From an uncultured Collinsella sp. (GTDB lineage Bacteria; Actinomycetota; Coriobacteriia; Coriobacteriales; Coriobacteriaceae): 50,689 nt of DNA. Of this stretch, positions 7,207 through 15,704 are shown one piece after another. Made by a program: the position numbers and the translations under genes. How positions within the stretch are numbered: position 1 is the first letter of the stretch; each line of letters starts with the position of its first letter. The stretch is taken from positions 1 to 50,689 of the forward strand of contig URCS01000006.1 in NCBI GenBank assembly GCA_900546455.1, given 5' to 3'. A model generated the notes under the pieces. That model was not told where the DNA came from. It searched no databases and saw only the letters and a list, made by a program, of their open reading frames with translations.

Positions 7207-9567
7207 CTAGCGGTTGCGGCGCTTGGTCGCGGCGATGCCGGCCGCGGCAACGGTTGCGCCGGCGATGCCCAGAGCGGCGACCGTCATCGCGGTGGTATCC
7301 CCCGTGGTAGCCAGGACAGCAGCGCCCTTCTTGGCCTGCGTGGTTTTCTCAACCGTCTTGATCGTGGCGGTTGTCGTGGCCGGCTTGGCCGCGGGCTTCA
7401 CCCCAGGCTGCGGCGTCGGCTTGGAATCCGGCGTAGGCTGCGGGTCGGGAGTCGGCGTGGCTTCGGGCGTAAAGGTCAGATCGGTGTTGAGCCACAGGGT
7501 GTAGATCCAGCCGCTGTCCTCATCGGATACGCTATCCGCGACCTGGTAGCCGCACTCCTGGCCGTTGATCACCAGCTTGGTGTCGGGCGTAAAGTAGAAG
7601 CCGCGCGCGGACTTGAGGTAGATACCGTAGCGATAGGTCACGCCGGGCTTAAAGGCGTCGATGTGATTCGTGATGTTCTGATCCCAGAACTTCTGAGAGT
7701 TCACTTCGCTGCCATCGCTGCCCGTCCAGAACTCACACTGAGGAAGGGAGTTGGAACCCGTCGGAACGTTCGCCGTAAAGACCGGCTTATCGCCCGCCTT
7801 GAAGGTGGTCGTGGCGCCGTTGATCTCGATAACGTCGATGGCCCGCCATTCGTCGATCGGCTGCTCGCACAGCATATTGTCAGCGTTTGGCGCGAAGACG
7901 CCGTTGACGGTCTTGATGTGGTGCGCCCAATGACCGTTGACGTACATCATGCAGTCATCGGCCACGGTATTGTCGCCCTTGAGCCTCAGCTCGACGGAAT
8001 ACATGTAGAACTTGCCCTCTTCGAAGTGGTCAATCTTCTTCATGCCCGGCTTGTACTCCGCGGGATCGGAATACCAGAAGGCGACGGGTACCGACTCCCC
8101 GGATTCCATATCGAGCTCCATTTCTTCCCAGCACTCGTAGGCAATCTCGTACTTGTCGGCATCGGCGGCAGGAATCGTCGCGGTCGCGCGCGGCGCCTCG
8201 CCGGGCGCGTAGTCGGTTTTCACATCGTTGACGTTTAGATTCTCAAGAGCTTCGTTTTCCGACGAAGCAGGCATCGTAATTGTTTTAATAGCAGGGACAT
8301 ACAGGAATTCTCCGCTTAGACTCGACTTTACGGTTTCCCCGTTTACGGTAACAACGGTTTCATCGCTGAAGGAATATCCGTCTTTTGGCTTCAGCATAAG
8401 AGAATACACGTACTCTTTCCCGCTTTTAAACTTTGTAATAGTCGGCAGGGAACCATGTGAGCCGTTATCGGAATACCAGGCAGCAACGGGTTCGTTGTTT
8501 TCAAATTCCTGCCAGCATTCATAAGCGATTTCGTATTTATCTGCATCGTAGTTAGGGACACCTGCCGTCGCCTGCGGACCAGTATCCAGCTGCCAATTGA
8601 AGTTCGTATTCTGAACATTGGCAAAGGAGATGGATTCCGATTCTGATTCCGCTGCCGGGATAACAAGGCACGCCCTCTCGTAGACATGGGTGCGGGTGTA
8701 GTAGTCATCCCGGATCTCGTTAATAGTGGGTTTCCCGGTCGCCTCGGTGTCTCCTTTAAAGGCGTCGTCCGGATCACCGATGATGATATTCCCGGGCTCT
8801 GTACCCGTATACGTAAGCTTGGATCCATCATAGGTGGTCGTCATCTTGGACTTATTCTCCTTGTACTCCGTAAAGTACTTCTGTTCCTCCTTCTGTCTCT
8901 GAATCTTGCTGATATCCAGGGTAAGCGTTGTTTTATTGCTCGCACTGTCATACGCCGCATGGACGATCAAGTCCCCCAGGCCGATAAAAGTCAAAGCGCT
9001 ACCATCGAGAGCAGACTGGTCTCCATCTACAAGGGCAATCCCCTTCACATACTCAATCGTTTCTTCTTTCTTGATGTCGGTGTAATTGTTCCGCACCGTA
9101 ATATTGACCCTAACGCCGCTGCCGCCAACAACATCGGTCACACCGCAGGGCATGATGGCGTCATTCGCCGGCGTGGCGGCGTTATCGCTGAGAGTGTTTT
9201 GCTCAGCGGGTGCCGCATCGCTAGATTCATCGGCGGTGCCAGCCGGAGTCGTCTGCTGAGGTTCAGCGACGGTTTGTACCGTCGGGGCAGCATCGGTTGC
9301 AGGCGCGGTCGAAGCAGCTGGTGCGGTCGTCGCAGCCGCATCCTCCGCAACCGCCGGCGTCACCGGAGCCGCGGCAACCTCGTCCGTCCCAGCGGCGGGA
9401 TCGGCGCATTCGTTCGCCAGCGCCACGCTCGGCAGCAGCAGCTGGCCGACCATAAGCGCACACGCGCCGACGCACGCGATTTTGACACCCACACAACGCC
9501 AGGTACCGTGAACCAGCGAGCAGGTACGCTCACGCTGAGTTTGCTTATCAAAGTGGCTTCCGTTCAT
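7207..9567 (-). CDS. Sortase-anchored surface protein with three internal repeats
   Basis: A 786-residue exported protein of unknown function. An N-terminal signal region (hydrophobic stretch about residues 20-45, ending near ALANE) is followed by an Ala/Thr/Pro-rich low-complexity segment. Three related modules of about 130 residues start near 320, 450 and 580. Two contain YEIAYECW and (A/F)WYSD, and the third contains CEFWTGSDG; each ends in a tyrosine-rich strand and a (V/I)NG motif. A proline-rich linker precedes the sorting signal LATTG (752-756), a hydrophobic helix and KRRNR. The start has a perfect AAGGAGG five bases upstream; an open frame continuing to 9663 crosses a palindrome and is ignored. 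DNA at about 8230-9110 is clearly more AT-rich than the rest of the gene, which suggests a mosaic origin. Confidence 0.85.
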   Translation of the reverse strand: MNGSHFDKQTQRERTCSLVHGTWRCVGVKIACVGACALMVGQLLLPSVALANECADPAAGTDEVAAAPVTPAVAEDAAATTAPAASTAPATDAAPTVQTVAEPQQTTPAGTADESSDAAPAEQNTLSDNAATPANDAIMPCGVTDVVGGSGVRVNITVRNNYTDIKKEETIEYVKGIALVDGDQSALDGSALTFIGLGDLIVHAAYDSASNKTTLTLDISKIQRQKEEQKYFTEYKENKSKMTTTYDGSKLTYTGTEPGNIIIGDPDDAFKGDTEATGKPTINEIRDDYYTRTHVYERACLVIPAAESESESISFANVQNTNFNWQLDTGPQATAGVPNYDADKYEIAYECWQEFENNEPVAAWYSDNGSHGSLPTITKFKSGKEYVYSLMLKPKDGYSFSDETVVTVNGETVKSSLSGEFLYVPAIKTITMPASSENEALENLNVNDVKTDYAPGEAPRATATIPAADADKYEIAYECWEEMELDMESGESVPVAFWYSDPAEYKPGMKKIDHFEEGKFYMYSVELRLKGDNTVADDCMMYVNGHWAHHIKTVNGVFAPNADNMLCEQPIDEWRAIDVIEINGATTTFKAGDKPVFTANVPTGSNSLPQCEFWTGSDGSEVNSQKFWDQNITNHIDAFKPGVTYRYGIYLKSARGFYFTPDTKLVINGQECGYQVADSVSDEDSGWIYTLWLNTDLTFTPEATPTPDPQPTPDSKPTPQPGVKPAAKPATTTATIKTVEKTTQAKKGAAVLATTGDTTAMTVAALGIAGATVAAAGIAATKRRNR

Positions 9568-9593
9568 AACGGCCTCCTTGGTCGATGGGCCAT

Positions 9594-9628
9594 ACCACCA
9601 CAAAGGTGCCTGTCCCCTTTGTGGTGGT
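9594..9628. repeat. GGGACAG-family palindrome upstream of the surface-protein gene
   Basis: ACCACCACAAAGG (9594-9606) pairs perfectly with 9616-9628 around the loop TGCCTGTCC, the complement of GGACAGGCA. It sits 27 bases upstream of the start codon of the surface-protein gene, so it would fall in the leader or promoter. Confidence 0.85.
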
Positions 9629-9663
9629 CCTGTACCACCAAGATGTGCCAAATGACTCCGCAC

Positions 9664-9691
9664 GCCTAGGTTCGTAGATGCGAACCTAGGC
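9664..9691. promoter_or_regulatory. Perfect 11-bp inverted repeat between divergent genes: candidate operator
   Basis: GCCTAGGTTCG (9664-9674) and CGAACCTAGGC (9681-9691) are perfect complements with a 6-base spacer. It lies midway in the 226-bp gap between the surface-protein gene and the LuxR-type regulator gene. No T tract follows, so a protein-binding site is more likely than a terminator. A TACAAT at 9751-9756 may be the -10 box for the regulator gene. Confidence 0.5.
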
Positions 9692-9793
9692 CTCTAACTG
9701 CGGTTTAATTCAATATGATTTCGCCATCGCCACACTCGTCCCAAGGACGCTACAATCGAGGACACAATCATTCGTCCACCCAAAGGACCGTCC

Positions 9794-11197
9794 TTGAACC
9801 TAAGCAAGCCTAAAATCAACGCGCTTCTGGCACTCGCGCTTTTTACCTTCGCCTTTCTTTCCGTCGAGTTTCGCTTCGACATCAATGTCGGCCTGCTCGC
9901 CGGCGCCGAGCGCGTTGTGCTCGCACAGGGCTTTATCCTTGGTGCCAGCGTCATCGGCTTTATCGGATATGCACCACTGCTCGGTCTCGCCCAACGCAAA
10001 GGCCAGCCCCAGGCAGCCGTCAGCGCCGCCGTTCCCATCGCCATCCTGGGATTGACCCAAATCCAGTCCCCCACGGGTTCGCTTGTGCTCGAGATTCTGG
10101 GCTGCGTGGCATTCTTTGGGCTCGGTCTGCTGGGTGCCGCAGCGCACCACGCCTTTTCATTGGCATTCCAGGATGATCCCAAGCTCGCCACCGGTGCAGG
10201 AGCGGCCTATGCCGCGGGCATCCTGATGCAGTTCGCCATCAACCTGCTCAATTGCGGCGGCATCGCAGAGCTCATCGTCCTTGGCATAGCGACCATCGCC
10301 ATCTCCGCACTCAGCGTCGTTCCCCAAAAGGCCGCCGAGAGCTCCAGCCGCGCCATCAATCCCTTTGTTGAGCCCTCGCACGCCCTCGCCAAGCAGGCAT
10401 GCTGGAGCATCGCGCTCATCATGATTCTTGCCTGCTTGTTCTCGACCCTGGACAACGTGGTCACGCTCTCCAACGCCCACGGCACCATTGCCGTGCAAAC
10501 ATGGCCGCGCCTCTTTTTGGCGGCGAGCGGCCTTGCCGCCGGCATTATCTTTGATCTTGCCGAACGCCGATACATGGGACTCGTCATGCTCGGCATCGCC
10601 GTACTCTCGACCATTTCCATCCTAGCCGTAGAGGCCGGGGCCGATCCCAACCTGGGCCTTATCGTCTTTTACCTGAGCTCGGGCTTTTTCGTCACGTTCT
10701 TCACCGCCACCTTTACACAGCTGGCACCGCGCATGCATGCGCCCGCCCTCTGGGCCGGCATGGGACGCGCCGCCAACAACATGTGCGCGTTCACTACATC
10801 GGGAATCTCGCTGACACTTGTGACCTCGGGCAATGTTGCTCTCATCATGATCGGTGCGCTCGTTTTGCTCGTCGCGGCTTGCGTGGCATTCGTTGCCGCC
10901 GGCCTGTTCCGTCTACCCCAGACCAAGCAGGAACGCAAACATCAACAGCTTGCCGAGGAAGCACTGGCAGCGCCGAGTATCGAAGAGCAACGCCAGGCCT
11001 TCATCAGCGACCACGGCCTCACCCCGCGCGAAGTGGACGTGCTGGTAGCCGTAACCCAGGATGAACGCCCACTCAAGCAGGTCGCCGAGGAACTCGGCAT
11101 CTCGATGCGCATGGTGCAGCGCCACCTAAGCTCTATCTACCAAAAGACCGACACGCAGACGCGCGCCGGTCTCACCAAGGCCTTCCCCTCGGCCTAA
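9794..11197 (+). CDS. Membrane-embedded LuxR-family transcriptional regulator
   Basis: A 467-residue protein with about twelve hydrophobic segments over residues 8-375, resembling a transporter-like fold, followed by a cytoplasmic LuxR-type helix-turn-helix at about 405-460 (LTPREVDVLVAV, AEELGISMRMVQRHLSSIY). This architecture is frequent in Coriobacteriia (Eggerthella, Slackia, Collinsella), where ligands are mostly unknown. The start is TTG at 9794 with AAAGGA six bases upstream. It is divergent from the surface-protein gene and shares with it a perfect inverted repeat, so it may control that gene or itself. The ligand and target are inference only. Confidence 0.88.
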   Translation: MNLSKPKINALLALALFTFAFLSVEFRFDINVGLLAGAERVVLAQGFILGASVIGFIGYAPLLGLAQRKGQPQAAVSAAVPIAILGLTQIQSPTGSLVLEILGCVAFFGLGLLGAAAHHAFSLAFQDDPKLATGAGAAYAAGILMQFAINLLNCGGIAELIVLGIATIAISALSVVPQKAAESSSRAINPFVEPSHALAKQACWSIALIMILACLFSTLDNVVTLSNAHGTIAVQTWPRLFLAASGLAAGIIFDLAERRYMGLVMLGIAVLSTISILAVEAGADPNLGLIVFYLSSGFFVTFFTATFTQLAPRMHAPALWAGMGRAANNMCAFTTSGISLTLVTSGNVALIMIGALVLLVAACVAFVAAGLFRLPQTKQERKHQQLAEEALAAPSIEEQRQAFISDHGLTPREVDVLVAVTQDERPLKQVAEELGISMRMVQRHLSSIYQKTDTQTRAGLTKAFPSA

Positions 11198-11204
11198 AAA
11201 CAAA

Positions 11205-11242
11205 AACCACCACAAAGGTGCCTGTGCCCCTTTGTGGTGGTT
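11205..11242. repeat. GGGACAG-family palindrome, probable bidirectional terminator
   Basis: Arms 11205-11218 and 11229-11242 (AACCACCACAAAGG and its complement) pair perfectly over 14 bp around TGCCTGTGCC. The core is a GGCACAGG variant. A-rich sequence on the left and TT on the right fit a terminator between the convergent regulator and kinase-like genes. Confidence 0.75.
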
Positions 11243-11257
11243 CTCGCTCGGCTGCGG

Positions 11258-11881
11258 TTAGCCCTCGAGCTGTGCCAGCTTGTAGCGGTAGGCCGCCGCG
11301 ATGACGTCTTTGCAGCCCTCGCGGCCCAGCTTGGCGCGGTTGACGACGATGTCCTTACCGCTCGTCATCTTCCACTTTCCGGCACTGTAGCGCTTATAGA
11401 ACGCCTCGCGCGCCTTCTGCTGCTGCTTGACCAGCTTGGCGCCCTTCTTTTTGTTGAGGCCACGCTTCTTGCGCACGATCTCGACGCGGTCCTCAAAGGG
11501 CGCAGTCACCAGCACGGCGATGTGGTTGGGGTTGTTGCGCAGCAGATAATCGGACAGACGGCCTTCGATAATGCAGCTCTCGGTCTCACCCAGATCCAAA
11601 ATCACCTGGCTCATCTTTTGGAACAACTTGTCCGAGTACGAACGCGCATCGTAGCGGTCGGGCAGAAACGCCATGTTCTCCACGGCCAGGCGCTCGTCGT
11701 AGGCGGCCATCTTGTCGAGCGACTCGCCTGTGCGCAGCGAAGCACGTACCAGCAGCTCGTTATCGTACAGCGGAATCCCCAACTCGTCGGCAAGCATGCG
11801 ACCAATCTCGTGGCCCTCGGCGCCAAAGTCGCGCGCGATGGTAATGACCACAGGATTCTTCTTGTTCTCCAGATCGCTCAT
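11258..11881 (-). CDS. Cytidylate kinase-like family protein
   Basis: A 207-residue cytoplasmic protein of the cytidylate-kinase-like family (P-loop fold). It has ITIARDFGAEGHEIGRMLADEL at residues about 13-34 in place of a canonical P-loop, then a dimer- and substrate-contact region rich in YDNELL, IIEGRLSDYLL and an Arg/Lys-rich lid (VRKKRGLNKKKG). The true substrate of this family is not established; it is not the essential Cmk. ATG 11881 with AAAGGA is preferred over an upstream in-frame start that would run through a palindrome. It follows the amino acid ABC transporter genes on the same strand after a GGGACAG palindrome. Confidence 0.8.
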   Translation of the reverse strand: MSDLENKKNPVVITIARDFGAEGHEIGRMLADELGIPLYDNELLVRASLRTGESLDKMAAYDERLAVENMAFLPDRYDARSYSDKLFQKMSQVILDLGETESCIIEGRLSDYLLRNNPNHIAVLVTAPFEDRVEIVRKKRGLNKKKGAKLVKQQQKAREAFYKRYSAGKWKMTSGKDIVVNRAKLGREGCKDVIAAAYRYKLAQLEG

Positions 11882-11897
11882 CGCGATTCCTTTCTCT

Positions 11898-11928
11898 ATG
11901 TGACAAAGGGGCTGTCCCTTTGCCACAT
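11898..11928. repeat. GGGACAG-family palindrome between transporter and kinase-like genes
   Basis: ATGTGACAAAGGG (11898-11910) pairs with CCCTTTGCCACAT (11916-11928) with one mismatch around GCTGT. The core GGGACAGC is read on the minus strand. It ends two bases before the end of the upstream permease gene, a terminator-like position. Confidence 0.7.
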
Positions 11929-11929
11929 T

Positions 11930-12568
11930 CTACGCTGCCACCATTCGCCTCTGATATGCGCGAACCAGCAGCGAGATACCAAAGTTGAGCACAAAGTACA
12001 TCGCAAACACCAGGCCGTAGAGCATAAGCACCTGCGACAGGTCGATCGCGTGGGCCATCACCACGTTTGCCGTGTACATGAGCTCGGCCACGTTAATGCC
12101 CGAAAGATACGAGCTGTCCTTAATGACGGTCGTGCACTGGCTAAACAGCGCCGGAATGATCGTCTTAAACGTCTGAGGCAGAATGATGTAGCGCATGGTG
12201 GCAAAGAAACCGAAGCCCTGGCTCTGCGCTGCCTCAAACTGGCCGCGCGGAATCGAGTTGAGGCCGCCGCGCACAATCTCGGCCATAACAGCGCTAGTAA
12301 ACAGCGTAAAGGCGATGGTCGAAATCACAATGTCCAAACCCTGCACCGTAAAGTAGATAAACAGAATCCACAGCAGGTTCGGCGTGCAACGGAACAACTC
12401 GATATAGGCGCTCACCAAAATACGGAATGGGCGGGGCGCATAGCTTTTAACGAGCGCCAGCACCGTGCCAAAGATGAGCGAGAAAAAGATCGACAGCGCC
12501 GAGATCTCGATCGTCTTAACAAAGCCGCCCCAAATGTAGAGCAGGTTGGTCGCGTTGAAGATTTCCAT
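11930..12568 (-). CDS. Polar amino acid ABC transporter permease (second)
   Basis: A 212-residue inner-membrane protein of the His/Glu/Gln/Arg permease family (HisM/GlnP type), with about five membrane helices. The EAA loop that contacts the ATPase is IPRGQFEAAQSQGFGF. It starts three bases after the stop of the other permease gene, with AGGAGG inside the end of that gene, so the two are co-translated. Together they would form the heterodimeric channel of the four-gene importer at 11930-14959. Substrate specificity cannot be read from the permease. Confidence 0.93.
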   Translation of the reverse strand: MEIFNATNLLYIWGGFVKTIEISALSIFFSLIFGTVLALVKSYAPRPFRILVSAYIELFRCTPNLLWILFIYFTVQGLDIVISTIAFTLFTSAVMAEIVRGGLNSIPRGQFEAAQSQGFGFFATMRYIILPQTFKTIIPALFSQCTTVIKDSSYLSGINVAELMYTANVVMAHAIDLSQVLMLYGLVFAMYFVLNFGISLLVRAYQRRMVAA

Positions 12569-12571
12569 GCG

Positions 12572-13318
12572 CTAGGCCTCCTCTACGTTGTCGAGCCCCA
12601 GCTCGGCCAAGCTCACGCCGCGCGGACGCTCCTTGGAGCGACGCTCGAGCCACTGCACCAGCATGGCAAGCGGAAAGCAGATAATGAAGTACATAAGGCA
12701 GCAGACGATGTATCCCTGCAGGTAACCGTACAGACTCACAAAGTTGTCGGAACGGTACATAAGGTCGCCGCCGGCCACGAGCGCCAGCACCGACGTGTTC
12801 TTGACCAGGTTGAGCGCCTGGTTACACAGCGGCGGCAGAATGATCTTGAATGTCTGGGGCAGCACGATGTACCAGTATGCCTGCGCACGGGTGAAGCCCT
12901 GGCTCTGGGCCGCCTCCATCTGACCGCGCGGAACCGCCTCGATACCGGTGCGGATGACCTCCGAAATGTAGGCTGCGTGATACAGACCCACACCCAAGAA
13001 GCCCAGCACGAACGGCGCAATGCGCACCGGCTGGTCGGCACCGGTTATGGCCTGCAAAAACTGCGGACCGGCCATGTACATAAAGAGCACCTGCACGGGC
13101 AACGGGGTGTTCTGGTAAAACTCCACGTACACGCGGCTTATGGCGCGCAGCACGCGCGAGCGAGTGGTAGAGAACACGCCCAGCAGCGTGCCCAGCACCA
13201 GCGACAGCAGCAGACCGGCAACGACCACCTGCAGCGTCACGCCAAAGCCCTCCCAGAAGGGCCCCATGTTTTGAAATGTCGTCGACCAACGGTCGGCGTC
13301 AAATAATCCTTCGAGCAT
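12572..13318 (-). CDS. Polar amino acid ABC transporter permease (first)
   Basis: A 248-residue membrane protein of the same family as its neighbour, with the EAA motif VPRGQMEAAQSQGFTR. ATG 13318 is preferred: GGAAGGAA precedes it at the right distance and it falls 25 bases after the binding-protein stop, whereas the longer frame to 13387 would overlap that gene. The C-terminal tail is charged (ERRSKERPRG). It is part of the importer operon ATPase - binding protein - permease - permease. Confidence 0.93.
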   Translation of the reverse strand: MLEGLFDADRWSTTFQNMGPFWEGFGVTLQVVVAGLLLSLVLGTLLGVFSTTRSRVLRAISRVYVEFYQNTPLPVQVLFMYMAGPQFLQAITGADQPVRIAPFVLGFLGVGLYHAAYISEVIRTGIEAVPRGQMEAAQSQGFTRAQAYWYIVLPQTFKIILPPLCNQALNLVKNTSVLALVAGGDLMYRSDNFVSLYGYLQGYIVCCLMYFIICFPLAMLVQWLERRSKERPRGVSLAELGLDNVEEA

Positions 13319-13343
13319 TTGATTCCTTCCTTGGACGATGCGC

Positions 13344-14219
13344 CTATACAAGACCCCAGGTCTTGACCTCTTGGTCGAGCCAGCCATCGGCCAGGCGATC
13401 GCAAATCACCTGATCGACCACGGCCGAAAGGTCGCAGCCCTTCTTGGTCGCCACACCGTAGCCCTGCTCGCCAAACTTGACCTCGGGCTGCAGCAGCTCA
13501 ACGGTCTCGTTCATGTAACCGGCCAGCGTGGAGCGGTCCATGGCAAAGACATCGATATTGCCGGCGTCGAGCGAACTCTTGATGATGGGGTAGCCACTAA
13601 AGGCCCTAAACTCGGGCTTGCAGCTAAAGCCGTTGTCCTTGATCATCTGCTCGATCAGGCCCTGCGTGGTAGCACCCTGGCTCACGCCAATGACCTTGCC
13701 GTCCAGATCCTCAATCGAGGTAAAGCCCGAACGCTTCTTGACCATGAGTCCCACGTAGTCGGTGCGGTACGGCGTCGAGAAATCCCAGCTCTTCTTGCGC
13801 TCGTCGGTGATGGTGTAGGTCGCTGCGACCACGTCGAGCTGGTCGTTATCGATCAGCGGACCGCGCGTCTTGGGCGTTACGTCGGTAAACTCGACAAGCT
13901 CCTGAGCACGGGCCTCCTTGTAGCTCACGCCAAAGACGGCAGCGGCGATCTGGTAGCACAAATCGACTTCCATGCCCTCAAAGCGGCCCTTGGCGGTGTC
14001 GTAATAGCCATAGCCGGGAACGTCCTTCTTAACGCCGGCATTCAGATGGCCACGCGACTTGATGGCCGCAAGCTTGGAGCCCTTGTCGGAGCCCTCGCCG
14101 CTGGTGGAGTTGCCGCAACCGGTAAGCGCGGTCCCCGTCAGCGCAAGCATGCCGGCGCCCGCCAGCTGCAAAAAGTGACGGCGCGACATGGCCGCCCTCG
14201 TCATATCCGTCATGTCCAT
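13344..14219 (-). CDS. Amino acid ABC transporter substrate-binding lipoprotein
   Basis: A 291-residue solute-binding protein of family 3. It has a twin-arginine-like start (SRRHFLQLAGAG) and a lipobox LTGC with the lipidated cysteine at C35, so it should be tethered outside the membrane, perhaps after Tat export. The mature part shows the family pattern: LNAGVKKDVPGYGY, FEGMEVDLCYQIA and the two-lobe hinge region. ATG 14219 lies 8 bases after the ATPase stop; ATG 14189 has a better ribosome site (GAGGG) and would shorten the N-region by 10 residues. The substrate is probably a polar amino acid such as glutamine, glutamate or aspartate, but this is not proven. Confidence 0.9.
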   Translation of the reverse strand: MDMTDMTRAAMSRRHFLQLAGAGMLALTGTALTGCGNSTSGEGSDKGSKLAAIKSRGHLNAGVKKDVPGYGYYDTAKGRFEGMEVDLCYQIAAAVFGVSYKEARAQELVEFTDVTPKTRGPLIDNDQLDVVAATYTITDERKKSWDFSTPYRTDYVGLMVKKRSGFTSIEDLDGKVIGVSQGATTQGLIEQMIKDNGFSCKPEFRAFSGYPIIKSSLDAGNIDVFAMDRSTLAGYMNETVELLQPEVKFGEQGYGVATKKGCDLSAVVDQVICDRLADGWLDQEVKTWGLV

Positions 14220-14227
14220 CACCGCGC

Positions 14228-14959
14228 CTAGTGCAGAATCTTGGACAGGAACTCGCGGCAACGCGGGTTCTCGGGGTTATCGAAGAAGTGCTCGGGCGTG
14301 CCCTCCTCCAGGATGCGGCCGTCCTCCATAAAGATGACGCGGTCGGCCACCTGGCGCGCAAAGCCCATCTCGTGCGTCACGCAGATCATGGTGATGTCCT
14401 CCTGCGCGAGCTCAATCATAACGTCCAGAACCTCCTGGACCATCTCGGGGTCGAGCGCCGAGGTCGGCTCGTCAAACAGGATGATGGGTTGCTTGGTGCA
14501 CAGGGCACGGGCGATGGCGATGCGCTGCTGCTGACCACCCGAGAGATTCTGCGGATACTCGCCGGCCTTATGCGCCATGCCGACGCGTTTGAGCGCGGCG
14601 ATGGCGATCTCGGTCGCCTCCTCCTTGCTCTTCTTTTGCAGCTTGATGGGCGCGAGCGTCAAGTTGCCCAGCACCGTCATGTTGGGATACAGGTTGAACT
14701 GCTGAAACACCATGGAGCTGTACTTGCGAGCCATCTCCAGATGGTTCTTTTTGGTGAGCGGCGTACCGTCGATGACGACCTCGCCCGACGTGGGCTCCTC
14801 CAGATAATCGACGCAACGGATGAGCGTCGACTTACCCGAGCCGGAAGGCCCGATCATTACGAGCTTCTCGCCGCGCTTGACGGTGAGATTGATATCTTTG
14901 AGCACATGCAGGTCGCCAAAGTACTTGTTGAGATGCTTGATCTCGATCATGTCTGCCAT
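14228..14959 (-). CDS. Polar amino acid ABC transporter ATP-binding protein
   Basis: A 243-residue ATPase of the GlnQ/HisP group. It has Walker A GPSGSGKST, Q-loop VFQQFNLYPNMT, signature LSGGQQQR, Walker B IILFDEPTSALDPE and the switch histidine in CVTHEMGF. It is the first gene of the importer operon. A promoter should lie at 14960-15060, just before a GGGACAG palindrome. The name glnQ would be reasonable, but specificity depends on the binding protein. Confidence 0.95.
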   Translation of the reverse strand: MADMIEIKHLNKYFGDLHVLKDINLTVKRGEKLVMIGPSGSGKSTLIRCVDYLEEPTSGEVVIDGTPLTKKNHLEMARKYSSMVFQQFNLYPNMTVLGNLTLAPIKLQKKSKEEATEIAIAALKRVGMAHKAGEYPQNLSGGQQQRIAIARALCTKQPIILFDEPTSALDPEMVQEVLDVMIELAQEDITMICVTHEMGFARQVADRVIFMEDGRILEEGTPEHFFDNPENPRCREFLSKILH

Positions 14960-15064
14960 GAATGTCCCTTCCCTGCGTTTACACGAGTTGAACTATTGTA
15001 CGGAAAGAACCACGTTTCCGCAGCCAACACTACATTCCCGTAAAGAACCCGCAACCTTTAACCC

Positions 15065-15133
15065 ACTCATTGGGGACAGACTTAAATGAGTACCTGCTCA
15101 TTGGGCACTCATTTAAGCCTGTCACCAATGAGT
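15065..15133. repeat. GGGACAG-family palindrome with a unique stem
   Basis: Arms 15065-15091 and 15107-15133 pair over 27 bp with two mismatches; the loop is 15 bases. The stem begins ACTCATTGG, passes through GGACAG and ends CTTAAATGAGT. This stem is unrelated to those at 6963, 9594 or 19631, yet the GACAG core is kept. It lies between the yqeY terminator and the transporter promoter region. Confidence 0.85.
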
Positions 15134-15145
15134 GCCCAGCCCAGC

Positions 15146-15178
15146 AAAAAGGGGCGCGACCATGACGGCCACGCCCCC
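15146..15178 (-). terminator. Rho-independent terminator of yqeY
   Basis: On the minus strand GGGGCGTGGCC pairs with GGTCGCGCCCC (with G-U pairs) and is followed by TTTTT, 29 bases beyond the yqeY stop. Confidence 0.85.
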
Positions 15179-15206
15179 TCAACATCAACTATGTACCGCT
15201 CGGCCC

Positions 15207-15650
15207 TTACGCAAGCTTTGCGCCAACAATCTTGGCAGCCGCAGGCTTATCGAAGTTGCCGCCGGTGGCCTTGCCCAGGGCACCCATAACCTGGCCCATC
15301 TGCTTCTTGGACGTGGCACCCAGCTCGGCGATAACCTGCTCGATCAGAGCCTCGAGCTCCTCACCCGAAACCTGCGCGGGCAGCAGGCTCTCCAGAATCT
15401 TGACCTGCTCGGTCAGGTTGTCGGTACGCTCCTGGTCGGTGCCGGCCTTGATGGACATCTCCAGCGTCTCGCTCGTCTGCTTGATCAGACGCTTGATCAT
15501 GCTGTTGACGTCTTCCTCGGTCACATCGCGGCGCTCGTTAACCTCGATATTCTTCACCTCAGCCTTGACCTGGCGAATGATGGACAGGCGAACCTTATCC
15601 TTGGCCTTCATGGCCGCGATCATTTCCTTCTGCAGCTCTTCGTTGGTCAT
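15207..15650 (-). CDS. GatB/YqeY domain protein
   Basis: A 147-residue cytoplasmic protein of the YqeY family, which is homologous to the C-terminal tRNA-binding tail of GatB (Glu-tRNA/Asp-tRNA amidotransferase). Typical elements are the N-terminal MKAKDKVRLSIIRQVKAEVKN helix, LLPAQVSGEEL and the C-terminal KKQMGQVMGALG segment. Its exact role is unknown; it is often near rpsU or dnaG in other bacteria. ATG 15650 is preferred over an in-frame TTG two codons upstream because GAGAGGA fits the ATG spacing. Confidence 0.92.
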   Translation of the reverse strand: MTNEELQKEMIAAMKAKDKVRLSIIRQVKAEVKNIEVNERRDVTEEDVNSMIKRLIKQTSETLEMSIKAGTDQERTDNLTEQVKILESLLPAQVSGEELEALIEQVIAELGATSKKQMGQVMGALGKATGGNFDKPAAAKIVGAKLA

Positions 15651-15704
15651 CTGCAAATCCTCTCTAATAGCGTGGGCGGCACTCGCGCGAGCACCGCCCC
15701 ATGA

